From positions 36,440,902 to 36,504,901 of the forward strand of contig NC_067199.1 in the NCBI RefSeq assembly GCF_000699445.3: a stretch of DNA of 64,000 nucleotides, in the 5' to 3' direction. A program made the translations under genes and the position numbers. The notes beneath the pieces are model-generated. The model searched no databases and was not told the DNA's origin. It saw only the letters and a program-made list of their open reading frames with translations. Positions 19,713-28,199 of this stretch are shown here, piece after piece. Positions within the stretch are counted from its first letter, which is position 1. Every line of letters starts with the position of its first letter. The stretch comes from Schistosoma haematobium (Eukaryota; Platyhelminthes; Trematoda; Strigeidida; Schistosomatidae).

Positions 19713-22218
19713 CATTATTATTACTATTAGTCTCAAATGATTATATAGCTTAATCACTAGGGCTTGGTTCTAATTCATCATTTGATCTTTCCCATGGAAA
19801 TATTGTTGTTGTACCAGTAAAGTGGTCCTAGTACATAATTTCCGGCTTACTGTACAGCAAATCAACGTTAATAATAAATTAAACTTGTTCTTACTGATTT
19901 TCAGTAAACACTGAGGTAAAAAAACGTGTTGTATGCAAGATAGGAGTTATTAAATGGAACAGTTAAGCGACTTCACTGAGGAGATTAAAAAATTTGTTTG
20001 ATGTCATTTTTTAACGGACTGAAACAAAAGAATTTAAATCAAATTGTGGATGGCCCTTAAAAAGGGCCTTTACTCGGTCTCTTAACAGTTTAGAATTTCC
20101 TGAACGATCTCGTGACTGTGACTCCGTACATGGGACATTGGAATCTATGGAATTGTGGTAGTGGGTCGTAAGCACAAAACAAATGAAACGTTGCATTGTA
20201 GCGACGAAAAATCCAAGCGCTTCCATCAGCAATTTCACTTGGCGGCTGAGCGAGATTACAGATATCACACAGTCTGTCGTCGTGGGCATGTTCGTCAGTG
20301 TCGTTGCCTCGGTCACTGAATTCTTCTGAGATCATAGAAACAATTTCTTCTTCGACGTATTTGTGGCTCCCGACTGATAATTGTTTTGTTGAGACATTGA
20401 GCTGCGCATCTCTGAACTCGCGCTTCCACCCAATGTACAATATACATTATATTCAAGAATATGTCATCTATTTTCATAACAACGTGAGAAACCACATAGC
20501 TTGTACCTTGTACGTTACTATCGTCCATAATTTGAAGAGAAGGTGCTCAATCGACAACTACTTACATTTCGTATTAATTTTAAGAAATAAATAACCAATT
20601 ATAACGAATTTAAAACGCCATTTAATTGAATGAAATGGAATGGAAAAAACTGAAAAGTGGAATGAAGATTTTCATAAAATGGGGTGAAAAAAAAATTAAA
20701 TAAAAAATAAATACAAAAACCACTGTCCATTTAATGATATTCGTAATAGTGAATGTGAACAAAAACGCAGATAACCAAATGTATTTAAATATAAAATTAC
20801 AGAATATCATAGTAAAATCTGAGAACCATACAGTAAATACTTCATTTGCAAAATTTCAATCAACTATCTCAGATTTTGCTGTTCCTTCGTTTCCACACTA
20901 ATCACTTTGTTTTCGTTCTCTTTTATTCCATCTTCTTAACCTTCTGCCTCTAGGCATTTCACTTTCTATTGATGATACATACTACTTATATCTATCGACA
21001 TGAATAGTACACACCACATCATGCCTGAAATATACGTGTCTTAAAAACACTTTTTATTTGACCTTTATTACCTACGTTATATCGATATGATTTGTCAACA
21101 GAATGTATGCTACAAATAAATGAGATCTATATTTCATTATAATTATTATAGATCATAAAGCAGTTAGATAAAAGGCACCAGTGAACGTAGTTAACGTGAG
21201 CGTCATCATATAAATGATGGTACTCCAATTTAATGATTTATAATTTATTACTTGTTACGCGTACTTTTAATTTTCTTTAAATTCAACTATAAATACTTGA
21301 TTTACCGGAGAGAAAAAAAAAGATTTTCTTAGTATATATTGAAATCTATTTGATCTTGTTTCGGATCAATTTGTACATTAGTGTTTTTCAATAGGTTCTG
21401 GCAAGTAAATAATATTATAAAGCTCTTGTCATAGTATTTCGTATTATAATTATTTGAACTTTTAAATTAATTGTATGACCGTATTATTGATAAATGTACA
21501 ATAGAGTAAACTTAAATAATCAAAAAATACACTTGGATTACTGGCAGTGAAAAAGAGTCTATCTATGTATAACGCATAACTTTATATCTACTTATCATAT
21601 TTTTTAAAATTTAACACATCAATATTGGTATAATGAGGCCCCAAATACAAATGCGTCACAGAGATCTCATTTGATATGTGTGAGGGCTGTGATACTGCCC
21701 GGGTGTTCATACTAAAGCAGGCCACATAGATGTACGGAAGGTTGAACAAATATTAAGATTACACAATTGATAAGATGTCTGATTTCTACTGAATGATAAT
21801 GTGTTTTGTACATTATTTCTGTACTTATTGTTTAGGAAACTCATTTACATCAGAATAAGTCAAAGTGTAAAAAAATTTGAACTGATCTAGGAGTTCAAAA
21901 ATGGTTCTTATTTTTAATTTCTTTCACAGGTTCACGTCAGAATTTAACGACACAAGACCTAATGTCATATTATCCGGTTCACATCATCCATCAGAATTAA
22001 CATCGTCTGATTCTTCTATGTGCGGCTCTATAGCTAATCACACAGGCAACTATTTTCATAAACTGACTGAAAATGATCCTGTGAACGAATTGGTCACTAA
22101 TGTATTCAACCCACTCTCAACCTGTAAAGATTCTGTTTCTATGTCCGATTTTAATTTTTCTCAAGGTGATGACAGCGGAAGACCTGTTTCTGAAAACACA
22201 GTATCAAATGAACCATAA
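125..22218 (+). CDS. Coiled-coil protein, C-terminal part (7 exons seen; 5' end outside the window)
   Basis: Exons 125-292, 1197-1375, 10735-10918, 16066-16296, 17658-17747, 18026-18354 and 21930-22218 all have AG/GT borders. Their phases join without a break (0, 2, 0, 0, 0, 2), giving 489 codons and a TAA. The first six exons read as almost unbroken charged heptad-like coiled coil rich in E, K, L, Q and R. The last about 150 residues are Ser/Pro-rich and probably disordered. No membrane segment or catalytic motif is visible. Composition and layout suit a centrosomal or cytoskeletal scaffold; a CEP135/TSGA10-like protein is a guess, not a recognition. Introns 2 and 3 are swollen by Gypsy and RTE insertions, and intron 6 by an LTR fragment. 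The exon structure is well supported; the identity is not. Confidence 0.8.
293..1196. other. Intron, nothing recognised
   Basis: AT-rich intron between exons a and b. A short ATA-rich run at 415-440. No repeat shared with the rest of the window was found. Confidence 0.6.
1197..1375 (+). CDS. Coiled-coil gene, exon b
   Basis: 179 nt beginning [10 protein letters not shown] and ending in a split Arg codon (AG before the donor GTTAG). The following intron is about 9.4 kb and holds a MITE and the composite Gypsy insertion. Confidence 0.8.
1431..1719. mobile_element. 289-bp MITE, copy 1
   Basis: Starts GGCGAGACTATAATT and ends with the inverse (AATTATGGTCTCATC). Flanked by GAAATTGC (1423-1430) and GAAATCGC (1720-1727), an 8-bp target duplication with one change. 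It is exactly as long as the copy at 31514. No coding capacity. The 8-bp duplication fits Merlin- or hAT-type mobilisation; Merlin is known from schistosomes. It lies in intron 2 of the coiled-coil gene. Confidence 0.85.
2010..2300 (+). repeat. Decayed ribozyme repeat (family 2), intron 2
   Basis: A leader like that at 54040-54190, a box-A-like TTAGTGGTTTGGAGGTTAA, then CTGATGAGAACAATCATACTAGGACGAAACAG and CCAGTGCTTC. CUGAUGA and CGAAAC cores are both present, but stem II is weak. Confidence 0.5.
2616..2972 (-). repeat. LTR A (outer left, 3' LTR of the minus-strand element)
   Basis: 357 bp. On the minus strand it starts TGTTGAGTCGG directly after a polypurine tract and ends beside ATTAT (complement of the duplicated ATAAT). 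A TATA-like CTATAAATACCC lies in its middle. The last 30 bp (U5 end) differ from the other two LTRs; the rest is almost identical. Confidence 0.85.
2973..2985 (-). other. Polypurine tract before LTR A
   Basis: Minus-strand TTCAGGGGAGG immediately before the LTR start. Mirror copy at 9551-9561 on the plus strand. Expected primer for plus-strand DNA synthesis. Confidence 0.7.
3064..3345 (-). pseudogene. Integrase C-terminal tail, left arm
   Basis: Same 93 codons as 9189-9470 ([11 protein letters not shown]). Confidence 0.75.
3349..3582 (-). pseudogene. Integrase core end, left arm
   Basis: 77-codon frame that keeps the region broken in the right arm: [20 protein letters not shown] with the catalytic Glu, then a Gly-rich stretch. 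Out of frame with the upstream part because of the shared stop region. Confidence 0.8.
3616..4647 (-). pseudogene. RNase H and integrase N-part, left arm
   Basis: 343 codons matching 7888-8919 residue for residue, including the missing 12-codon block and the TAA after the second catalytic Asp. Confidence 0.9.
4586..5641 (-). pseudogene. Reverse transcriptase, left arm
   Basis: 351 codons, identical to the right-arm RT except Asp for Asn in the stretch [14 protein letters not shown] present. Same terminal frameshift (DGSV, stop). Confidence 0.9.
5641..5914 (-). pseudogene. Aspartic protease region, left arm
   Basis: Mirror of 6624-6884 with one extra codon (Asn) after SLPN. The LDTASD motif is at about 5940-5958 in another frame. 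Ends in a TAG at 5651-5653. Shares the G-run frameshift with the right arm. Confidence 0.7.
6056..6547 (+). pseudogene. Gag, C-terminal part with zinc knuckles (palindrome spacer)
   Basis: Plus-strand frame from about 6080 ([12 protein letters not shown]) through two Cys/His motifs at about 6325-6420 to a stop at 6545. The second is a regular CCHC knuckle (C-x2-C-x4-H-x4-C). The first has Tyr in place of its second Cys. The capsid part before SPEDAD is missing. Bases 6056-6482 are the only unpaired part between the arms, and the frame continues into the right arm. Nucleic-acid binding is its expected role. Confidence 0.8.
6548..6884 (+). pseudogene. Aspartic protease region, right arm (frameshifted)
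   Basis: The active-site motif LDTASD is encoded around 6580-6597 (catalytic Asp codon 6586-6588). The rest ([16 protein letters not shown]) is in another frame, with the change at a G run near 6680. The left arm has the same break. Ends in a TAG at 6882. Confidence 0.7.
6894..7949 (+). pseudogene. Reverse transcriptase, right arm
   Basis: 351 codons. RT fingers and palm are visible: [16 protein letters not shown], then [15 protein letters not shown], then the catalytic [10 protein letters not shown] (YLDD at residues 183-186) and FLGLVSHY. Typical Ty3/Gypsy order, with the start of the RNase H connection at the end. Runs out at a frameshift (DGSV, stop) where RNase H begins in another frame from 7888. 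The left arm has the identical break. Confidence 0.9.
7888..8919 (+). pseudogene. RNase H and integrase N-part, right arm
   Basis: RNase H segment with [11 protein letters not shown] and ADALSRL, then the integrase zinc-binding HHCC region (HSGHPGINK, then CRNCSSC). The DDE core follows with Asp in LHADFAGP and Asp in VTDNGSQ. A block of about 12 codons present in the old copy at 14935-14975 is missing between CTAS and FGVPE. The frame ends at TAA in place of a codon after the second Asp. All these lesions also occur in the left arm. Confidence 0.9.
8920..9188 (+). pseudogene. Integrase core end, right arm (frameshifted)
   Basis: Encodes [17 protein letters not shown] with the third catalytic acidic residue (Glu in QAERF). 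Unlike the left arm, one base is lost at about 9023, breaking the frame. This is one of very few differences between the arms. Confidence 0.75.
9189..9470 (+). pseudogene. Integrase C-terminal tail, right arm
   Basis: 93 codons. [12 protein letters not shown] and RVLYRVRG match the GPY/F-type C-terminal module of Ty3/Gypsy integrases. Stop TAG about 90 bp before the polypurine tract. Confidence 0.75.
9562..9916 (+). repeat. LTR B (inner, plus strand)
   Basis: 355 bp, starts TGTTGAGTCGG after the polypurine tract TTCAGGGGAGG and ends CAAGACTGATCA, a canonical CA end. It abuts the minus-strand gag fragment directly. Nearly identical to LTR A except in the terminal 30 bp. Confidence 0.85.
9917..10199 (-). 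pseudogene. Gag, N-terminal part, cut off by the inner LTR
   Basis: ATG at 10199, about 94 codons ([18 protein letters not shown] at the start). Near the end is [20 protein letters not shown], the conserved start of trematode Gypsy Gag capsid domains. After the codons for DDASK the frame runs into LTR B, so the Gag is truncated. The matching C-terminal Gag lies 3.4 kb away on the opposite strand (6056-6547). Confidence 0.8.
10220..10574 (-). repeat. LTR C (outer right, 5' LTR of the minus-strand element)
   Basis: 355 bp, TGTTGAG to TTAACA on the minus strand, followed outside by ATAAT. The gag ATG (10199) is only 20 nt from its inner end. The intervening GTAGCGACGGG may be part of the primer site, but no TGG start is seen and the tRNA is not identified. 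Confidence 0.85.
10735..10918 (+). CDS. Coiled-coil gene, exon c
   Basis: Completes the split Arg codon, then [10 protein letters not shown] and onward, with donor GTATTA. It lies only 160 bp right of the Gypsy composite, so the insertion sits close to this acceptor. A T-rich tract with repeated TTTG precedes the acceptor. Confidence 0.8.
11165..11500 (+). repeat. tRNA-headed SINE-like repeat (family 3), copy 1
   Basis: Contains a degenerate leader (ACAACTTGATCGACAG), a tRNA-like A box (GTGTAGCTTAGCGGTAACG at 11320-11338) and CTAATGAG with GCACGAAAC, resembling a hammerhead core with a changed base. Matches 47941-48275 throughout. Ends CTGTCGACTACC and shortly after. Not a true tRNA gene: no cloverleaf after the A box. 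Confidence 0.6.
11855..11945 (+). repeat. RTE-like LINE fragment (plus strand)
   Basis: Translates as ISA-Q-QKARLAF-NLRHLW-RR, the segment after the RT palm also seen in the minus-strand copies at 13469-13560 and 59750-59860. About 90 bp, no open frame beyond. Confidence 0.55.
12932..13222 (-). pseudogene. C-terminal fragment of the LINE at 12769-13914
   Basis: 96 codons beginning [19 protein letters not shown] and ending near [12 protein letters not shown], a conserved tail after the RT domain in this LINE group. Trp/Arg-rich, function unknown. Confidence 0.75.
13469..13867 (-). pseudogene. RT palm fragment of the LINE at 12769-13914
   Basis: 132 codons with [27 protein letters not shown] and [10 protein letters not shown], the core of a LINE reverse transcriptase from the palm to the thumb. 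The frame is open upstream through [10 protein letters not shown]. Ends at a frameshift after KARLAFASF. Confidence 0.85.
15261..16065. other. Intron 3 remainder, nothing recognised
   Basis: AT-rich, between the old Gypsy copy and exon d; no open frame or repeat match seen. Confidence 0.55.
16066..16296 (+). CDS. Coiled-coil gene, exon d
   Basis: 77 codons, phase 0, acceptor TTCAAG, donor GTATAC. Starts CELLKRTT and ends ELRKQ. Strong coiled-coil composition. Confidence 0.8.
16530..16780 (-). repeat. Decayed ribozyme repeat (family 2), intron 4
   Basis: Minus strand shows a B-box-like GTTCGATCCCTG and GGATCGTGGATGATCACTG, followed by a damaged core (TTCAGGGGTCTCGTACC). Compare CTGAGGAGTCCCATAC in good copies. 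Distant match only. Confidence 0.4.
17037..17077. repeat. (AT)n microsatellite
   Basis: About 40 bp of pure AT in intron 4 of the coiled-coil gene. Confidence 0.9.
17658..17747 (+). CDS. Coiled-coil gene, exon e (short)
   Basis: 30 codons between acceptor CTTCTAG and donor GTAAGT, phase 0, starting [10 protein letters not shown]. The donor is followed within 10 bp by a 50-bp (AT)n run. Confidence 0.75.
17756..17808. repeat. (AT)n microsatellite next to a splice donor
   Basis: About 50 bp of AT starting 8-10 bp after the donor of exon e. Confidence 0.9.
18026..18354 (+). CDS. Coiled-coil gene, exon f
   Basis: Acceptor TTTCAG, donor GTACGT. The first half ([13 protein letters not shown]) ends the coiled coil. 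The second half is Ser/Pro-rich (PLPSPISS). Ends with two bases of a Thr codon. Confidence 0.8.
18355..20010. other. Intron 6, first part
   Basis: Besides the ATT microsatellite, only a weak tRNA-like decayed stretch near 18535-18640. No reading frame. Confidence 0.5.
19681..19730. repeat. (ATT)n microsatellite
   Basis: About ten ATT units with one interruption (ATC), intron 6. Confidence 0.85.
20090..20440 (-). CDS. Unassigned reading frame in intron 6
   Basis: 116 codons on the minus strand from MYIGWKREF to SFRKF. Contains an acidic stretch and a Cys/His-rich segment ([28 protein letters not shown]). Overlapping frames at 20011-20316 and 20313-20528 suggest a broken longer frame. Sequence is less AT-rich than its surroundings. 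It might be an exon of a nested gene or a transposase relic; the family is not recognised. Confidence 0.3.
   Translation of the reverse strand: MYIGWKREFRDAQLNVSTKQLSVGSHKYVEEEIVSMISEEFSDRGNDTDEHAHDDRLCDICNLAQPPSEIADGSAWIFRRYNATFHLFCAYDPLPQFHRFQCPMYGVTVTRSFRKF
20764..21018 (-). repeat. LTR-like repeat (family 4), copy 1
   Basis: Minus strand starts TGTGGTGTGTACTA at 21018 and matches 57089-57345 over about 250 bp. Left end unclear. Probably a solo LTR or its fragment in intron 6. Confidence 0.6.
21625..21760 (-). repeat. Retroposon fragment related to 37041-37519
   Basis: Minus strand has CCCGGGCAGTATCACAGCCC, TCACACA and GGGGCCTC, matching the 3' part of the complete copy in the transporter intron. 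No tail or target duplication seen. Confidence 0.6.
21930..22218 (+). CDS. Coiled-coil gene, last exon
   Basis: Acceptor TTTCACAG. The first base completes the Thr codon, then [10 protein letters not shown] onward to TAA at 22216-22218. Low-complexity Ser/Asn-rich tail. Confidence 0.75.
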
Positions 22219-22363
22219 CACAGCTGTAGCTAAATGAGGAACTTAACTGCTCCCATGCTAAGATATTTATTCACGTTGTTTGTAACATTATATTTTGTCG
22301 ATGAAGTATTTTTTTTATTTTCCGGTGAGTACACTCAGCATAGTGTATCACAACGCTATTGTT

Positions 22364-22369
22364 AATAAA
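22364..22369 (+). terminator. Candidate polyadenylation signal of the coiled-coil gene
   Basis: AATAAA about 145 bp after the stop codon, in an AT-rich 3' region. Canonical hexamer; use not shown. Confidence 0.5.
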
Positions 22370-22749
22370 TTACTTAGTTTATATTTTTACACAATTTATA
22401 CAGAATATAAACATCTCACAAAATGCTGTTATTTCATGCATCCATAGTTATGCGGGATATCACAGTAGATACTTCCTATAGTTTCTGAACATTTTATTTG
22501 TGAACAACATTTAGATCTAACCGCAATATAGCACTCACAATGGATTAGCTGATGAAAAGCTCGCTTAATAGGATTGGGCTTTTGTAATCAACAAATGATA
22601 CCAAAAATAAAATGTCTATAACATGAGACATCGTTACGAGAAAGTCACGTGAGTTACAAAAGACTTCAGTAGGAGTGCCTGGGAATATGTCTATATGGCC
22701 ACAAAAACAGATAAAATCTAAGGCCTAGGTCGGATAAAAATATACGCGC

Positions 22750-23640
22750 CATCACACGTAATAACACATGGAAAAAAAGAGAACTGAAGTATTGATACAA
22801 ATACCGCTGGGTTTCGAGCAGATGTTGGCGCACAATTCAACGCTACGTCTTTTGAAATTAGCATTTGGAATAAAGCAAGTCGACACAACTATGAGAAGAT
22901 AAGGGTTAACTGAACTTATAAGGGGAAAATGCTGAACCAACAACCTTGGCATATTTGATATAATATGATGAGCTTTTAATTGAAAAGGTTCGTATCTCAG
23001 CATTAATATGTAGCGTGGTGTCGAGTTGAGGTTAACTAAGAACACCGCTACAAAGAAACACGTGCCAAGTAAATCAGAAGGCGTAGGTTGAACGTAACCA
23101 AATAAATCCATAAAATCCCCCAGAAGACAAATATCAGAAGGCAGTTAATGGACCAAATCGAGATATATTTGCTGGCGATCTCGTGGCATCGAAAGGATAC
23201 CGAGATCGTGCCAGGATACAAGTTTGGTTACAGAACGTAACCGAATTCGCGGGAAGTCACAATCAAAAGTGTGTGTATGTGAAAGGAAGCACAAAATAGC
23301 TGTCATTAGCACAGTCAAACAAAAGCACATTAAAACAAACACTGGTACAATTGGTTACAATAATAATTGTTTTTAATAAACCAGTCGTGTTCTCGTGATA
23401 AATGTGAATCACTACAAATATAAAGAACTAATCATGAGACAGTCTCCATTGATATGGTCATTAACAAGGCACTTAATAAAAACGAGGGTGCTCCTTACCT
23501 TAGCTCCAACTTGACAAACTACACGGCCACAAGGAAGCATTTTAGTTTGACACATGGAAAGTAGAATGGTAAAGGTCAACGATGAACGACTGTCACGAAA
23601 CAGCAAGGGATACTTTTCAAAAATTTACCATGTACGAAGT
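22750..23640 (-). repeat. Unclassified dispersed repeat, copy 1
   Basis: Bases 23425-23570 and 22940-23010 recur in reverse orientation at 26525-26670 and 26672-26730 with near identity. Minus-strand frames of 119 and 65 codons show no known motif. The copy at 26525 lacks about 400 bp between the two blocks. Could be part of an LTR or of a non-coding element. Confidence 0.55.
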
Positions 23641-24280
23641 ACCTCAATCTAGAGACGCGGCTTGAAAATAAAATCCAGGGTTAAGCGAGGGACATAATAT
23701 GCCACACGTCGGAAAAAGAACCTAATATAAGCAGAAAAACTGAAGGATCCTGACCGCAGACCTAACTTTGCTCTGAGTAACAGACTGAATGCCAAAGTTG
23801 AAAACGATAGGAAATATCTCAAAGCAAAGCCAGTGACCAAAAATGCAAGGTTATTCAAAATATCCATAAATTCATGATCAAACGGACATCTACAAAACAA
23901 AAGGTCTGTGTTCCAAAAAAGCCTAACAGTAAAGACAATACGAACCTAGAAATGGCATAAGTCTTTATGAAAAGCTTCAATGATCAGGCAAGTCAGAAAC
24001 ATATAGGCTCAGAATACTCTTCGATTTTTACACGAGCCAATAGAGTAGTAGAGATAGATGTGATTATTAGTTTGGTATCAGGGAGATTAAATTCTTTGAG
24101 CCTAGAGTAGTGGCATGGATATCACAACATCGATTCTTAAAAAGTGCGTAAAGGCTCCACTTTGATGTGCTCACTTGCTAGGGTTGCATCAGAGAGCGTG
24201 GAGATGATGTTGTGGCGATGTGTTCATGTTGGTGTGATTTGGCGTACTTAATGTCATGTGACGTTTTCATATCACCACGG

Positions 24281-24828
24281 AAATCCAGACCCGAATATCT
24301 CTACAGGGTAGGATCTCAGGCTTATAACCACAGATAGGCTAGACACCATCTCAAACTACATGGAGGATGCAGTCACGTATTTAGTATTGTAAAATATACA
24401 TAGTCTATTCACACTCCCGTAAAGATCCTAGAGTATGTGATGGTTAATTAGGGGCCAGTATGTATTATATATAAATAAGCACGCTTGTTGTGGGGCAGTG
24501 AAGTTTCTAAAACCAACAGTCATGACTTAGCGAGCAGGAGGTTCGTTTATTGCCCTATGAAGGATCCCAGAAATTAGAGTACAACGGAGCGCAAAAGTTA
24601 AAAGAGGCCCAACAACATTGTGGACTTCAAGGTAGGACTGTGTGTACGTTTCACACTCTGTTAAGATTAGCTATGATGTGGTTGCGTCAAGCTGTCGATT
24701 CATAAAGTTGAGAGTTTCGTTTTTCTTGACTGCATCCTCCATATAGTTTGAGCTGGTGTCCAGCCTACTTGTGGTTATAAACCTGAGGTCCCACTGTATA
24801 GAGATATTCGGGAGTGGATTTCCACAAA
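24281..24828. mobile_element. Foldback element with about 97-bp inverted arms
   Basis: Arm 24281-24379 (GGAAATCCAGACCCGAATAT onward) is the reverse complement of 24731-24828 with about 85-90% identity by eye, around a 350-bp centre. No open frame of note. Target duplication not resolved. Non-autonomous DNA transposon likely. Confidence 0.65.
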
Positions 24829-26520
24829 ACCTTTATACCTTGTGTCGAATGCGACAGTGTTCATGACACGTTATTTAATCCGCTAAGTTTTAATTCAATG
24901 TCTTCTGTCGATTACTCGATTTTTGTGGGGTTGTTGTGACGCATCTGATGTTGAGACATTACAAACCTCCTGCACTCTATTCCTGAGCTAATACCTTTCT
25001 TGACCCAGTCGCTGTTGTCTATTAGAATTCAACAGAAAGCAGATGCTTTGCTTTCGAAATTTGTCCACCATTTGCACACATGAAATAACTTGATCTATAT
25101 TGGACTACTTTACCGGACATTCATTAGGTAGAAGCGTTGGTGCAATATATAATAGAAATGAAGATAATGAAATCAGGTTCAAACTTAACAACCTACGTTA
25201 TTACCCAGAATCCCATATTAGTGATATCAAGGATTATGAAAAATTGTACTCGGGTGAATTGTGTACCCAAACATACTACTTATACAAAACAACGTAAAAT
25301 CTGCAAGAAGTACGCTTATGAGAACAATAAAGTACTAAGGAATAGTTTGATCTTAAACCCTCCAGCCTTAAATAGCCATGCTTTTTCAAAATGATTAGGC
25401 CTTCCTGGCGGAAACTATACAAGTCTTAATCTCTATTACCCATACCAACAATTGCAAACTCTCCTTCCCTTAACGATCAGCTTCATTTCCATGCTTATCT
25501 TCGTGTTTTTGGCTGTGATGTTTGACTGAAAGCTGCCATCTAGGACATTTTTGCAAAGTGTTCACTAACATCCATTGAAAATAAAGGCCTGAGAGATAAT
25601 ATTCAGGAATTATTTACGCTTTAGTCTGTGTTCTAAGTCACCACTGGCTCTGAATACAATTGATAACTACTATTGCCCTACCGCTTTAGGTTATTTCATG
25701 TTAAATTCGACAGTTCGTCTCTCGGACATAGTCAAAAAACATACACACCACAGATGTTAGATAGTTTCTCGAATTGTGAAAGAAGCTGACTAATCAGAAC
25801 ATCATTTTTATCTTCAGTGGTCACTTATATTATACATACGTTGTTCTATAATAGATCTATACTATGTTAGTGGTTATAATGTTAGAATATACTTCATACC
25901 AAATCCATCAACGCTTCATAAAGGTTTTAATGGAACCTTTGTTATTATCCATCGTAATCTTGAAATTAATTTGAAACAATAAACCCTTTTAACAAATTAG
26001 GAACGTGTAACAAGAAAGCAGAGTTCGTTGGTGTTATGCTGCGTCAGTGAAGTACAATCCGGACGGTTATATGACACATCGTCTTTTCAGGATAATAATT
26101 ATAAAAATTAAGATTCCGATTAGACTCAGAAAGAAAACAACAGCAATGATAAGTTGCTGGATAACATATCTAAACACCCTAGGTATTAGTTTATTACTGG
26201 TATTAAAAGATAAGGTGAACGTAAACACGTGTCTTTAAACATCGAAATGTAGTCTAAATTCTAGTATATTGATTGAGTTGTTACGTTTGACCGAAACATA
26301 AAACAACCTCGCCTGCGCTGGTAATTTTCCAGGCTCAACTCGATGTGTCAAACTGATACTGTGTAGTGCGTAACTTATTCAGCCTTCAAGACTTCAAATT
26401 CAAGTGGTTCCTTGACCTGGCCTAGTATATAATATGTAAAGCCTAAACAAGTAAGATTAGTGAGGCAAATATGTCAGACAGGGATATTGACAGAACACTA
26501 AAGAGCTGCCGTGTGTATTA
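24829..26520. other. Intergenic, possible old Gypsy debris
   Basis: Near 25025-25070 a reading QQKADALLSK recalls the NADALSR motif at the end of Gypsy RNase H. Short frames at 25100-25394 and 26047-26238 have no recognisable domain. Confidence 0.35.
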
Positions 26521-26524
26521 TTCT

Positions 26525-26735
26525 AGTGTCCATGTCTCAAACTAAGATGCTTCCTTGTGGCCGTGTAGTTTGTCAAGTTGGAGCTAAGGTAAGGAGCACC
26601 CTCGTTCTTATTAAGTGCCTTGTTAATGACCACATCAATGGAGACTGTCTCATGATTAGTTCTTTATATTATTGCTGAGATACGGACCTTTTCAACTAAA
26701 AGCTAATCATATTATAATAAATAGTTCGTTTTTTT
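26525..26735 (+). repeat. Unclassified dispersed repeat, copy 2 (internally deleted)
   Basis: Opposite orientation to 22940-23570; contains CTTCCTTGTGGCCGTGTAGT and GCTGAGATACGGACC. See copy 1. Confidence 0.6.
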
Positions 26736-26794
26736 TCACTACAATGCGATTACGACTGTGTTGTTAGAATATCGTCGCAATGCTCTTTAATTCT

Positions 26795-26925
26795 CCAGGC
26801 GGTCAGAAATGCGTTCGCCTTTCTCACTGCCAATTGCTGCAGATGGAATGCTCTCCCTGATTCGTGGTCGCAACCCCGTCAGTGAATACCTTCAAGTTGA
26901 TACTGGACACACATTTACTCACCCA
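26795..26925 (+). repeat. 3' end fragment of a CR1/Jockey-like LINE ORF
   Basis: Translates as AFAFLTANCCRWNALPDSW followed by a stop and SS-like residues, matching the common tail (WNSLPD, then FK-LD) of LINE RT proteins. Different LINE group from 12769-13914. Confidence 0.5.
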
Positions 26926-28199
26926 CGGATTTTCATCTTCCACTTTGACCATCTGTGTCTGATTCATGCCTCATGATTTGCTTGATGTCTTTTGTTGCCT
27001 CATACCAGTGACTAATTTTAGTTTTGCTCATTATCATCTGCGTTTCTCTCTCGTTCTTACGATTCTGTTATCCCACAATTTATGCATTACCAAGTAATTG
27101 ACTTATTTTTATATTCATTTGTTGAAATAATAGGTTTATTTTAGCAATAGAATTATCACTTCATTATTTTCATATTGCAATCAACTGTTTTACACAAGCA
27201 AGCGAAAAACATATTGGGCATCAGATTTTTGAGGAAAGTATATTGTTTAATGAGCAGTTGATTAGTAAGCCCGCTCATTATGAAACCGAAGGTTGTATCA
27301 ATGGCAACGGTTTAGGGTAGGCACAACCTTTGATTTAGAATTGTTGTTTCATTGATTGACTGGATTAATATCTTTCATTGAGTAGTTGCAGTTTATCGGA
27401 AGCCAGTTAAGCTGAGAATTTATAAATACCTGTGGGAGTTTACCTCAACGAAGATTTCATCCGGCTGGTCGAATTGTTCATTTCATTTTTGGTGAACCTC
27501 TAAAACAAGCATTTATATCTCAGTGTGCCTAGATCAACGTTAATGGTGTCAAACGTAAGGTATTAACCTGGAACCGAAACTAAAGTCTGGTACCATAGAA
27601 CAAAAACTATGTTTGATATCAGTGCTGAGATAAACAGTCAGCTGAACCACAAATCCAACCCATCTTGAAAATAGCTTTCAGGCAAATCTTTTTTTGTTTA
27701 TGGGATTCAGAATGTCGACAATGCTCAAGGAATTTTCCTAGGCACCCTAGAGTGTCTACCACAAAGGTAGCTCCCTTTTTAGAGAATGGTTAAAAGAGCT
27801 AAAACTCTCAGTATTGATATTCTACCATCAAAAACATAAATGTTCAGTTTACTGAAATGAGTTCAGTATTCAGACCTGTTAAACATCCTGTTTTGTTAAA
27901 AAGAAGCTTCATTATTCTAGGCAAAGTGAAGGAGAAAAGTCAGCTGCTTTCATTGGACGTTTTCATGTACTGGAAACATCTGGAAATCTCAATGGTGTAT
28001 AACGCCTTAAAGAACGGTAGTTCTGGGCCACCTTCAGAAATAATTGGAGGTGTAAGTTGGTAAGGTAGTTGTCTATGGCCCTTGTGGAAATTCTTCATAA
28101 TAATAATAGATAGGGTTTTATATTTTTGTTACGAACCACACTATTCGAGACAACTAGCAATTCCACAGTTTATAGTCTGTGGTGTCTTTGGCATAGTTC
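26926..28199. other. Intergenic, nothing firm
   Basis: A 68-codon plus frame at 27857-28063 without known motif; probably upstream debris of the integrase pseudogene at 28200. Confidence 0.4.
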
